From the NCBI GenBank assembly GCA_002167285.1, contig NHDG01000110.1:1-49394 (forward strand): 49,394 nucleotides of DNA, given 5' to 3'. Shown piece after piece: positions 1 through 8,520 of this stretch. The first letter of the stretch is position 1. Every line of letters begins with the position of its first letter. A program made the position numbers and the translations under genes. The DNA is from Planctomycetia bacterium TMED53. Its GTDB lineage: Bacteria; Planctomycetota; UBA8108; UBA1146. A model generated the notes under the pieces. It did no database searches, was not told the origin of the DNA, and was given only the letters and a program-made list of their open reading frames with translations.

Positions 1-307
1 ATAATTCTTGAAATTGGCGCAAGACGATTCCCTGTAAAGGAACCGTTGAATCCCGTGTTTGACCACAGGCGAAAATCAGGGCTGTCAAAAGATAAAGGCT
101 GTTGAAAACCGGAAGAAACCGGCACCTGCAGGGTATTCCAAACCGGTCAAACCGGTGTGACCTCGACGATTCTGCCGCTGCCACACCGATCGTGACCAGA
201 GAGGCTCGGAAACTCCCTCGCTCCCCCTTGCAAGCCCGTACCTTGCATCGGATGAGAAGAGGAAGCAAGGCCCTGCCAAAATTCTCTGGGCCGTGTAAAC
301 TCCTCCC
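1..307. other. Upstream non-coding region of the symporter operon
   Basis: I see no convincing gene here. Short reading frames exist on both strands, but they lack ribosome binding sites and their composition does not look coding. The stretch probably holds the promoter and leader of the symporter gene. Its most notable content is four copies of AAACCGG between 106 and 155. No tRNA cloverleaf or clear terminator was recognised. Confidence 0.5.
106..155. repeat. Four AAACCGG direct repeats (possible operator)
   Basis: AAACCGG occurs at 106-112, 116-122, 140-146 and 149-155. They form two pairs, with about one helical turn between start points inside each pair. The last two sit in AAACCGGT contexts. 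Phased short repeats ahead of a transporter operon are compatible with a regulator-binding site, but that is inference. No regulator gene lies next to it in the window. Confidence 0.4.
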
Positions 308-2317
308 ATGCAATTAAGTACTCCCGACCTTTTGATCCTTGGCCTTTACGTCGCCTTTGCAATTGGCGTCGGTGTTTACATGCGCCAAAGGGCTAGTCAA
401 ACCGCAGAAACATTTTTCCTCGCCGGCAGAAAGTTGCCGTGGTGGGTCGTCGGTACATCGATGGTCGCCACCTCTTTCGCGGCAGACACTCCGTTGGTGA
501 TTACCGGCTGGGTTCGAGACAGTGGTATCTGGAGAAACTGGCTGTGGTGGTGCTTTGCCGTCGGCGGAATGCTGACGGTATTCCTCTTTTCACGCTACTG
601 GCGACGTCTCGGCGTGATGACACAAGCGGAGTTTGCAGAGTTGCGTTACGGAGGCCGCGAAGCATCGGCCCTGAGGGCGGCGTTAGGAGTTTTCCACGCG
701 TTTCTCACCAACCCCATCGTGCTCTGTTGGGTGCTGTTGGCGGCAGTCAAAATCAGCGACGTGCTCTTCGACATCGACAAGTTCACCGCTCTCGGCGTCT
801 GTTGTGCCATATGCCTGTCATACTCCCTGATGTCAGGGTTTTGGGGCGTCGCGATCACCGATTTCGTGCAGTTCATCCTCGCCATGACGGGCGCGATCGC
901 CCTCGCTACCATCGCCTGGAGTGAGGTCGGCGGGCAAGAAGCAATCCTCAGTCAATTGTCACAGTTGGGGGAGCAAGGGGAACGCATTCTCGGCTTCCTT
1001 CCAAGCCCCGGAGATCCGCTTCAAGAAGGTTTCTGGACGGTTCCGCTGGCAGCGGTCGCAGTTTACTTGGGGGTCTCGTGGTGGGCGACTTACGGCGTCG
1101 ACGGTGGCCCGGTAGTGGTGCAAAGAATTGCCGCCAGTCGTTCTCCTGCCCACGGATCTGTGGGGGTTCTTTGGTACAGCATCGCCCACTACGCCCTGCG
1201 TCCGTGGCTGTGGGTTGCCGTTGCATTGGCCTCCTTACTGGTGGTCCCTCACGTCGAGATTTCCTCCCCCGTCAGCGGCACGATTCAAGAGATCGGGGTG
1301 AACGACCCAGGGAGCGGCCAGATGATTACCGTCATGAAAAGTGACGGTACTACAGAAGCCATCTCCTTCGACTCTCCTGAAGGTTGGGCAGGTGTCCAGC
1401 CGACGATTCGAGTCAAAGTCGACCAGGAAGTCAGCGCCGGATCGGTGATCGCCTCCACCGATTCGGAGAAGGCTTACGTGGTCATGATGGTCCGATATTT
1501 ACCTGCCGGCCTCCTCGGCCTGGTCGTCGCGAGCCTCCTCGCGGCATTCATGTCAACGATCGATACCCATGTCAATCTGGCTGCGAGTTACTACGTCAAC
1601 GATTTACACCGACGATTCATCGCTCCCGATGAAGAGGCCGGTAAATATGTCACCGTCGCCCGAATTGCCAGTGTGTTTATCCTCATCGAGGGCGCACTGC
1701 TCGCCTCCATCTCCAATTCCATCAGCGACCTGTTCACCTTCTTCCTGGCGTTCCTCGGTGGAGTCGGGCCGATCTACATGCTTCGTTGGTTGTGGTGGCG
1801 CATCACCGCGTGGACGGAAATCGCAGCGATGCTGACCTCGAGCATCAGTACCACTGCGATCACCTTCCTCTTCTCTTCAGGCTGGCCAGTGACACCTCTA
1901 TCCCCCTTGGGAGCTGTCGCCGCTGAAGGGGGACAGCTCAGCGCGGAAGGTCGCATCATCATCGTCGCTACTTTATCGACAGTGATCGCATTACTGGTCA
2001 CCCTCTTGCGCAAAAAACCCGACCCAAAACGTCTCGTTCCTTTTTATGAAAAGGTTCGACCCGCCGGTGCTTGGGGCCCAGTTCGCGCATTGAGTTCGGG
2101 GGAGACCCCACCCCATGAAGGCTGGACCATCCTCGCCGGCATCATCGGTGGGCTCTGTCTCGTCTGGGGTTTGACCCTCGGTTTAGGCGCATTGATGCTC
2201 GCCAAGCCATGGTCATCGATCGCTCTCGGGCTGGCAGCTCTCGGAGCGATCGTCGTTGGAATCACCCTGCCACCTTTGCTGAAACAGGATGAATCACTGC
2301 GAAACCCGACTGAATGA
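308..2317 (+). CDS. Sodium:solute symporter with an inserted barrel-sandwich-like domain
   Basis: A 669-residue multi-pass inner-membrane protein of the sodium:solute symporter (SSS) family, expected to couple Na+ entry to uptake of an unidentified solute. Family features include the N-terminal helix followed by FFLAGRKLPWW and GTSMVATSFAADTP, and the core segment LLAAFMSTIDTHVNLAASY. Residues about 316-386 interrupt a membrane-loop region with SSPVSGTIQEIGV and, later, VKVDQEVSAGSVIAS. These resemble the two halves of a biotinyl/lipoyl-type barrel-sandwich fold, but I see no modifiable lysine in a canonical MKM motif. The ATG at 308 has no clear Shine-Dalgarno sequence. The 3' end overlaps the next gene by ATGA, so the two are probably co-translated. 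The substrate cannot be told from sequence. Confidence 0.9.
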   Translation: MQLSTPDLLILGLYVAFAIGVGVYMRQRASQTAETFFLAGRKLPWWVVGTSMVATSFAADTPLVITGWVRDSGIWRNWLWWCFAVGGMLTVFLFSRYWRRLGVMTQAEFAELRYGGREASALRAALGVFHAFLTNPIVLCWVLLAAVKISDVLFDIDKFTALGVCCAICLSYSLMSGFWGVAITDFVQFILAMTGAIALATIAWSEVGGQEAILSQLSQLGEQGERILGFLPSPGDPLQEGFWTVPLAAVAVYLGVSWWATYGVDGGPVVVQRIAASRSPAHGSVGVLWYSIAHYALRPWLWVAVALASLLVVPHVEISSPVSGTIQEIGVNDPGSGQMITVMKSDGTTEAISFDSPEGWAGVQPTIRVKVDQEVSAGSVIASTDSEKAYVVMMVRYLPAGLLGLVVASLLAAFMSTIDTHVNLAASYYVNDLHRRFIAPDEEAGKYVTVARIASVFILIEGALLASISNSISDLFTFFLAFLGGVGPIYMLRWLWWRITAWTEIAAMLTSSISTTAITFLFSSGWPVTPLSPLGAVAAEGGQLSAEGRIIIVATLSTVIALLVTLLRKKPDPKRLVPFYEKVRPAGAWGPVRALSSGETPPHEGWTILAGIIGGLCLVWGLTLGLGALMLAKPWSSIALGLAALGAIVVGITLPPLLKQDESLRNPTE

Positions 2318-3909
2318 ACACCCGCATCCAAAGCTCTTCGATTCTGCTCTTTGCCGTCGCTGTCTGGGCCGGCTTTCTCTTCGTCCGCGCTACCGGTCCC
2401 GATGATCTCTATGGACGCGACCAAATTAAAGTCGCCGGTTACGTCCTCGACATCGTCGAAAACGACGCATGGCTTTGGCAAGAAGACCACGAAGGAAACT
2501 TTGCCTCGAAACCCCCGCTGACCCAATGGCTTGGCGCGCTGGCGACGGAGGCATACGGAAAGTTCCATCGACTCACACTAACCTTCCCCTCATGGCTCGC
2601 TTCGCTCATCACCATCTTTTTATTGGTCGGCTGGACTGCAGAGCAGTTCGGTCGCACCGCTGCGATGTGGGTGCCACTGATGCTGCTCGCCAACAATATG
2701 GGACTGCGCCAGATCCTCCTTGCTCGCAGCGATACCCTCTTCCAGTGCAGCATCGTTTTGTTGGCTTTGGGGGCGTGGCACGCCTGGATCGACCGTGGCA
2801 AATGGGGTTGGATCTTCGTTGGATCTCTGGCTGCGTTGATGACCAAAGGTCCTTTAGGAATCCTTATCGGTCTATTGGGCCTCTTCGCTGTATTCCTGCG
2901 CCGAAGAGAAGATAGCAGCGAAGCCTCTCGTGAAAGTACCCCCTCACTACCCTGGAAGGGGATCGCCTTGGCGATCGTGTTGGCTTGCATTCTTCCTGCA
3001 GCATGGCTGTACACAGCAAATGCCGATAGCGGGGGAAGAGCCATCGAAAAACTGCTCCACGAAGAGTTGATCGCTCACTCCGTGGGCGAACGCACCGCAG
3101 AAAATCAACAGGTGTGGTGGCATCACCTCTTACCCATCGCCTGGTTCCTGAGCCGCCTGGCTCCAGCGGGCCTCTTTGCTACCGCCGCCCTCATTCGTAT
3201 TTGGCGCAAACCTGCTGTGGATCACCGTCAACGAAATGCGGAGCTGTTCCTCGCCTCGTGGCTCATCGGCGGACTGTTTCTTCTTTGCCTCGCCAGTCAT
3301 CACCGCTTTGTTCACCTCCTCGCCATCCTTCCACCCGCTGCCGTTCTCGCTGCACAGCAAATCTCGATGTGGTGGAGTTCGGAACGAAGATCCTGGATGT
3401 GGGCCCTGGTGACCTGCTCGTCAATCTTGCCGCTGGCTGCAGTCTACCTCGACGTTATCGATTACCATTCCCGCGACATCGTGAGCACTCGTGAGTCCGC
3501 CATTTTTACTGAAGCCGTGATCGAAGAAGCGGGGGCCGGTGCGCGATTTGAGTTTTTCCGCTGCCATCCTGGAATCCAAGTTCATCTTGCATCCCATCGA
3601 GACTCCGTAGCCATCAACGATCTCTCTGCAACTTTGGAATCGGAATCACCACTCTATTTGATTACGGCTGCCGAGAAGGAACTCAAAGAGAGGGCAACTC
3701 TTCAGGGGGTTCAGTTTTTCGACATCGCAGTGCGCTCCGATTTCGGGGATAGCGAGGTGATCCTCCTCGCCAGCAAGGGTGCATCCGGCGCAAATCGCCC
3801 CATCAGCTCACGACGACCAGCGCTCATGATCCTGACTCTTCTCTCGATTACGACAGCTATGGCCACCTACGGCGCTCACAAATATGCACTTTCGCGCCTA
3901 AATGGTTAA
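2314..3909 (+). CDS. ArnT-like glycosyltransferase (GT39/GT-C family membrane protein)
   Basis: A 531-residue polytopic protein resembling the ArnT/PMT (GT39, PMT_2) glycosyltransferases, which move a sugar from a polyprenyl-phosphate carrier to a lipid or protein acceptor on the outer face of the inner membrane. The first periplasmic loop has acidic residues (DD at 30-31, RD at 35-36) followed by SKPPLTQWL near residue 65, the usual family arrangement. Many hydrophobic segments follow, then a short soluble C-terminal part. The start overlaps the symporter stop (ATGA), which suggests a two-gene operon. The sugar and acceptor are unknown. A second relative lies at 13691-15319. Confidence 0.85.
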   Translation: MNTRIQSSSILLFAVAVWAGFLFVRATGPDDLYGRDQIKVAGYVLDIVENDAWLWQEDHEGNFASKPPLTQWLGALATEAYGKFHRLTLTFPSWLASLITIFLLVGWTAEQFGRTAAMWVPLMLLANNMGLRQILLARSDTLFQCSIVLLALGAWHAWIDRGKWGWIFVGSLAALMTKGPLGILIGLLGLFAVFLRRREDSSEASRESTPSLPWKGIALAIVLACILPAAWLYTANADSGGRAIEKLLHEELIAHSVGERTAENQQVWWHHLLPIAWFLSRLAPAGLFATAALIRIWRKPAVDHRQRNAELFLASWLIGGLFLLCLASHHRFVHLLAILPPAAVLAAQQISMWWSSERRSWMWALVTCSSILPLAAVYLDVIDYHSRDIVSTRESAIFTEAVIEEAGAGARFEFFRCHPGIQVHLASHRDSVAINDLSATLESESPLYLITAAEKELKERATLQGVQFFDIAVRSDFGDSEVILLASKGASGANRPISSRRPALMILTLLSITTAMATYGAHKYALSRLNG

Positions 3910-3931
3910 ATAAGGGCAAAGAAACCAGTTC

Positions 3932-3960
3932 TTGTTCAAATGAGGCCCCCCTCTTATCTT
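3932..3960 (+). promoter_or_regulatory. Candidate sigma70-type promoter for the DUF1800 operon
   Basis: TTGTTC at 3932-3937 is followed after 17 bases by TATCTT at 3955-3960. This is a moderate match to -35/-10 boxes, placed about 80 bases before the ATG at 4041. If used, transcription would begin near 3967, downstream of the earlier in-frame ATG at 3963. That supports 4041 as the real start. Prediction only. Confidence 0.35.
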
Positions 3961-4040
3961 GGGTGATGCCGACTTTGATAAACCCCGGATTGTTTCTGTT
4001 ATTGATCGAACCCGGATACGGAATCAAAGAAGGAAGACGC

Positions 4041-7000
4041 ATGTTTCCAAAATCTCTACGTTTTGCATGGGTCGCTATTCTCCTCATACTCGGATTCACC
4101 TTCTCAGCAACCCCATTGGCGCTCGCTGCGGATGCCCCTTTCCGTAGAGGCGATGTCAACGACGATGGTTCCGTCGATATCTCCGATCCCATCGTTTTGC
4201 TCGGTTACCTTTTCATAGGATCCGAAGAGCCCGGCTGCCTCGATTCGGCAGACACCAATGATGACGGCCTCGTCAACGTTGGGGATGCCATCGCGGCTCT
4301 CGCCTACATCTTTGGTGATGGGCCTGAGCCACCTGCACCAGGCCCCCTGAACTGCGGATTGGATCTGACCGACGACACTCTCGGCTGCTTCACTAGCAGC
4401 TGTGATGGCGGAGGGGATCCCCTCCGGCTTGCCGCAGGACACCTGCTTAACCGCATCGCATACGGACCAAAACCTGGACAAATCGATGAGGTCGTAACCA
4501 CTGGCATCCAGCAAACGATCATCACCCAGCTGAACCCAGTTCTCGGCACTGACCCAAACCCGACGATGGACATCCTTGAGCAGAACTTTACGGTTGCGAT
4601 TCCGACAGCCATCGAAAGATTCGTACTGCGTCCTAATGGTCGCTACCGTTACTTCCTTGGAACCGAAGAACCACCCGCCGATTGGACACAACCTTCCTTT
4701 GATGATTCCAGTTGGCTACTGGGTACATCCGGATTCGGTCGTGGAGATCGCGACGATGTCACCGAGATCGTTGAAATCAACAACGGCTTGCCATCGGTTT
4801 ACGTCAGAACTCAGTTCATTCAGCCGGCCACTGCGGTCAGTGGTCTTCCTTATCTGAAGATGCTCTTCGATGATGGTTTTGTCGCCTACCTCAATGGAGT
4901 CGAGTTTGCTCGCAGCCTGCGAACCAATGGCATTCCCCACTTGGAAGGCAATCCGCCTACCTTTGATCAATATGCGACTCAAAACCATGAAGCCGCCTTC
5001 GCCGAGTACTACCCCATCCCGCCGGGTCTACTTCAAGCTGGGGTGAACACCCTCGCAATTCAGGGCCACAACGCGGTCAACAGTGGAGACTTCACCCTGA
5101 GACCGCAGATCGTCACGATGTCTCTCTCAGGTGGAGGACGAAGTTACTTCCCAAGCTCCGGCAACCTACAGCGATCCCCGTTTATTCGCGGTATCTATTC
5201 TGAATACCAACTGCAAAAAGTGCTCGGAGAGTTTTGGGAAAACCACTTCCTCACCGACGAAGACAAGCTGAAGGATTTCTTCAGCGGAATTCGCAATCGC
5301 TACAACCACCGGGTTTACGGCAACAGTGCCGGAGCCGACAAGATCTCCAATACTCTGGAGTTTGAAGAGTACGACTTTTTCTGCGACAACGCCTTGGGGC
5401 AATTCGGCGACTTGTTGCTCTACAGTGCTAGCAGTGTGCCGATGCTCGTCTATCTCGACAGCATTCTCAATAATGCGGCACAACCGAATGAAAACTACGC
5501 CCGTGAAATTCTCGAACTGCATACACTGGGAGTCGATAACGGCTACACCCAAGCAGACATCGAAGAGGTCGCCCGGATCTTCACCGGCTGGAGTGTCACC
5601 AGAGTTCCGAACACGATGCTTCAGCCATTCCCTGCTGTCGTCAACAATCCGGTGATCACCGATTTCCACGACATGACTGAAACGGCGATCATCGAGATCG
5701 GCGATGACTGGCACTACTTCAAAGGAACCGAGGAGCCTTCACCGGATCCAACAGGAACCAACCCCGGAGCCCCGACCACTCTTTGGACTCAACTCGGATT
5801 CGATGACTCTACATGGCTGGTTGGCCCAACAGGAATCGGCATGGGGGATGGCGACGATGCCACGGTCCTCGACGACATGGATAACAATTACACCTGCTTC
5901 TATGCACGCAAGATCTTCAACATCGCCGACCCCGCGATGCCTGAATATCTAGAACTTGCTGTAGACTTCGACGATGGCTACGTCTTCTACCTGAACGGCG
6001 TCGAGATTCAGCGTAGTTCCAATATGAACAATGCCGGAACCCCACCGCCCCATACTGCAGTGGCAAGTGGTGGCCACGAAGCCAGTGGGCGCCCAGACCT
6101 GATCGACCTCAACCATCTGCGGCCATTGCTGGTAGCAGGAGATAATGTCCTCGCTTTCCAGATTCACAATTTGAGCATTACCAACAACGATGCTTCCTTC
6201 TTACCGCGCCTGACCGCAGGAATTCCCACCCCTCGCCACGTCGATCTCAACGATCGCCAAGGCAAGTGGGTTTTCCGATTTAATCCTGGCAACCATGATT
6301 TTGGATCCAAGGCAATCTTCCCTGGGACTCCCTACGAGCTCAATATTCCGGATGGACGCACAGGTGTAGAAGGTGTTCAGGATGCCTTTGACCTGGTCGC
6401 ATCGCTGGAAGCACACCCGGGCACTGCCCAGTTCATCTGCATGAAGCTAATCCAAAAGTTTGTCTCCGACGACATCAGTCTCGCGAGCCTTGCCGATGGA
6501 AGCGCGCCCCTAGAGCTGCAAGGGCTACTCGCCAGCATGATCTCCGCTTGGTACTCAACCCCGCGTCCCGGAAACATTGGCGTCGTCATGGAAACCTTGC
6601 TCGATCCCATCGACCAAGGAAACGCCTTCTGGGATCCACAGTTCCGTAGGAACAAAGTCAAAACCCCAGTGGAGTTCGTGATTTCAACCCTGAGATCACT
6701 GGGTTCACCGGCAGACAGTGACAACTTGGTCGGGTGGGCTTCCGACATGGGCATGGAGATGTTCGAACGCGATGACCCCGATGGATTCCCAGAGGTGGGC
6801 AACGACTGGATCGGCACAACGACGCTGCTCCAGCGCATCAACTTTGCCCGACGCTTTGCTTCAAATGCCGACAATGACTTCCCATGGAATCTCGCCGACA
6901 TCATTGGTGACACACCACTCGGCGCCCAGGAAGTCCTTGATATCTTTGATGAAGTTCTCTTCCAGAGCTCCCTGACCGAGGCGGAACGATGCCTTGCGTT

Positions 7001-7127
7001 GGAATATCTGGAATCGGGACTGGATGGCAACTTCTTGCCCCTCGACCCCACGGCCGCCGATTATTCTGCGCGTGTCCGTGAAATGGTGGGGTTCCTCTTC
7101 AGCTTGCCAAGATTCCAGTTCCAGTAA
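4041..7127 (+). CDS. Secreted DUF1800 protein with dockerin repeats and two inserted beta-sandwich modules
   Basis: A predicted 1028-residue exported protein. The ATG at 4041 is preferred over the in-frame ATG at 3963 because AAGGAAG lies just upstream and a normal signal peptide (MFPKSLRFAWVAILLILGF, cut near ALAADA) begins there. Residues about 35-115 hold two dockerin-type calcium motifs (GDVNDDGSVDISD and DTNDDGLVNVGDA). A DUF1800 domain starts at HLLNRIAYGPKPGQID and is interrupted twice, near 195-356 and 550-726, by related modules sharing GTEEP, FDDSSW/FDDSTW and DDGFVAYLNG/DDGYVFYLNG. These look like galactose-binding-type folds seen in planctomycete surface proteins. DUF1800 function is not established. 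The next gene encodes DUF1501, its frequent partner. Confidence 0.9.
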   Translation: MFPKSLRFAWVAILLILGFTFSATPLALAADAPFRRGDVNDDGSVDISDPIVLLGYLFIGSEEPGCLDSADTNDDGLVNVGDAIAALAYIFGDGPEPPAPGPLNCGLDLTDDTLGCFTSSCDGGGDPLRLAAGHLLNRIAYGPKPGQIDEVVTTGIQQTIITQLNPVLGTDPNPTMDILEQNFTVAIPTAIERFVLRPNGRYRYFLGTEEPPADWTQPSFDDSSWLLGTSGFGRGDRDDVTEIVEINNGLPSVYVRTQFIQPATAVSGLPYLKMLFDDGFVAYLNGVEFARSLRTNGIPHLEGNPPTFDQYATQNHEAAFAEYYPIPPGLLQAGVNTLAIQGHNAVNSGDFTLRPQIVTMSLSGGGRSYFPSSGNLQRSPFIRGIYSEYQLQKVLGEFWENHFLTDEDKLKDFFSGIRNRYNHRVYGNSAGADKISNTLEFEEYDFFCDNALGQFGDLLLYSASSVPMLVYLDSILNNAAQPNENYAREILELHTLGVDNGYTQADIEEVARIFTGWSVTRVPNTMLQPFPAVVNNPVITDFHDMTETAIIEIGDDWHYFKGTEEPSPDPTGTNPGAPTTLWTQLGFDDSTWLVGPTGIGMGDGDDATVLDDMDNNYTCFYARKIFNIADPAMPEYLELAVDFDDGYVFYLNGVEIQRSSNMNNAGTPPPHTAVASGGHEASGRPDLIDLNHLRPLLVAGDNVLAFQIHNLSITNNDASFLPRLTAGIPTPRHVDLNDRQGKWVFRFNPGNHDFGSKAIFPGTPYELNIPDGRTGVEGVQDAFDLVASLEAHPGTAQFICMKLIQKFVSDDISLASLADGSAPLELQGLLASMISAWYSTPRPGNIGVVMETLLDPIDQGNAFWDPQFRRNKVKTPVEFVISTLRSLGSPADSDNLVGWASDMGMEMFERDDPDGFPEVGNDWIGTTTLLQRINFARRFASNADNDFPWNLADIIGDTPLGAQEVLDIFDEVLFQSSLTEAERCLALEYLESGLDGNFLPLDPTAADYSARVREMVGFLFSLPRFQFQ

Positions 7128-7144
7128 GAAAAGGAGAATAGAAA

Positions 7145-8512
7145 ATGATGAATCGCAGAGATCTCCTGAAAACCGGTGGCCTCGCTGCCCTTGGCTTGAT
7201 CTTGCCACCTCTTTCTGGCCCTGACTTCTTCCGTCGCAAGCTCCTGGCGGGATCCGCCGGTGGTGGCAACAAGAAGATGATCTTTATCTTCCAACGCGGC
7301 GGCAACGATGCCCTCAACACCGTCCTTCCAAGAGGCGATGTCGATTACAGCACCGTCAACCGACCAACTCTTTTTATCAATGACAACCAAGCCATCGACC
7401 TCGGCAACGGCTTTGCTCAATTACACCCAGCGATGGCGCCAATGATGGAAGTCTACAACCATTCATTGCTGAATGGGGTTCCGGGGCCAGGCAACCTGGC
7501 GATCCTTCACCGAGTCGGCTATCCCCAGCAATCGCGCAGTCACTTCAGTGCACAGCACTTCTGGGAGAATGGCGTTCCTGGAGATGAACAACTCGACGAA
7601 GGAATGCTTTATCGTCGCTTCGCCAGTACACCTGGTTTCACTGATCTGCCCTTCGCCGGAGCCTTCCTCGATGACAGTCTGCCGACAGCCCTCAGAGGCT
7701 CTACACCTTTGCCGGCATTCCCTGGTACTGCTGATTACTCTTTTGCTGGCAGTTTTGCAGAGGTAGAAAAGTTCCTCGGCTTACTTCCAAGCACACCGGG
7801 CGGAACTGATGGAAGAGGTTTGTACGGCGCATACGGCGGCAAACCAGATATGGAAAATGGACGCTACCGCGACCTGCTGATGCCGACCGGCGTCAAGCTC
7901 GGCGAGTCGGTCAGCGTTGTTCAACAAGCCTTGGCCCAGGGGCCTTACGTCCCTGAGAATGGCGCGGTCTATCCGACCAACACCTTTGGTACACAGCTCA
8001 GCGAAATCGCCATGCTGATGAAACGAACTCCCGCGCAACTCTTAGGAGTCAACATCGGAGGTTGGGATACCCACACCTTCCAAGGGGGCACCCTCGGAAC
8101 CCATGCCACAATCCTCGGCAGTCTCGCCCAGGGGATTCAGGCGCTGTCACGAGATCTTCAAGATCAGTGGCAAGATGTGGTCGTCGTCACCGTTTCCGAG
8201 TTTGGCAGAACCTCCATCGAAAATGGCTCCAGAGGTACGGACCATGGAGCCGCCTCGGTGATGTTCGTCGCCGGCGGAGCAGTGCAAGGAGGGGTCTACA
8301 ACTGCGATCCGACCACTTGGGAGGCTGGAGCGATGTTCACCGAGAACGATCGCTACTTGGCCGCAAACACCGACTTCAGGGTAGTCTTCTCTGAAATCTT
8401 CCAGCAGGTGTTCGGCGATGATCCGTCGATGATGGAACAGTTTATGCCGGGATACGATGCAGCCGCTGCTGCTAATCCAGGTCTGTTCACACCGCTAGGG
8501 TTCCTCGGATAG
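7145..8512 (+). CDS. DUF1501 family protein with a Tat signal
   Basis: A 455-residue protein of the DUF1501 family, which is related to alkaline phosphatase/sulfatase-like folds and has no settled function. The N-terminus MNRRDLLKTGGLAALGL is a twin-arginine export signal, so it is probably folded before export. Family hallmarks are visible: FQRGGNDALN, GGWDTH, VSEFGRT and GTDHGAASVMFVAGG. The start at 7145 is set by AGGAG at 7132-7136. A second ATG follows immediately at 7148 and is equally possible. It lies 17 bases after the DUF1800 gene and 8 bases before the cupredoxin gene, so the three are almost certainly one transcript. Confidence 0.92.
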   Translation: MMNRRDLLKTGGLAALGLILPPLSGPDFFRRKLLAGSAGGGNKKMIFIFQRGGNDALNTVLPRGDVDYSTVNRPTLFINDNQAIDLGNGFAQLHPAMAPMMEVYNHSLLNGVPGPGNLAILHRVGYPQQSRSHFSAQHFWENGVPGDEQLDEGMLYRRFASTPGFTDLPFAGAFLDDSLPTALRGSTPLPAFPGTADYSFAGSFAEVEKFLGLLPSTPGGTDGRGLYGAYGGKPDMENGRYRDLLMPTGVKLGESVSVVQQALAQGPYVPENGAVYPTNTFGTQLSEIAMLMKRTPAQLLGVNIGGWDTHTFQGGTLGTHATILGSLAQGIQALSRDLQDQWQDVVVVTVSEFGRTSIENGSRGTDHGAASVMFVAGGAVQGGVYNCDPTTWEAGAMFTENDRYLAANTDFRVVFSEIFQQVFGDDPSMMEQFMPGYDAAAAANPGLFTPLGFLG

Positions 8513-8520
8513 GGGTAAGC

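Noticed and set aside
3963-4040. Earlier in-frame ATG for the DUF1800 protein
   Set aside because: It would put 26 residues before a normal signal peptide. It has no ribosome site, while 4041 has AAGGAAG and a plausible promoter places transcription downstream of 3963.
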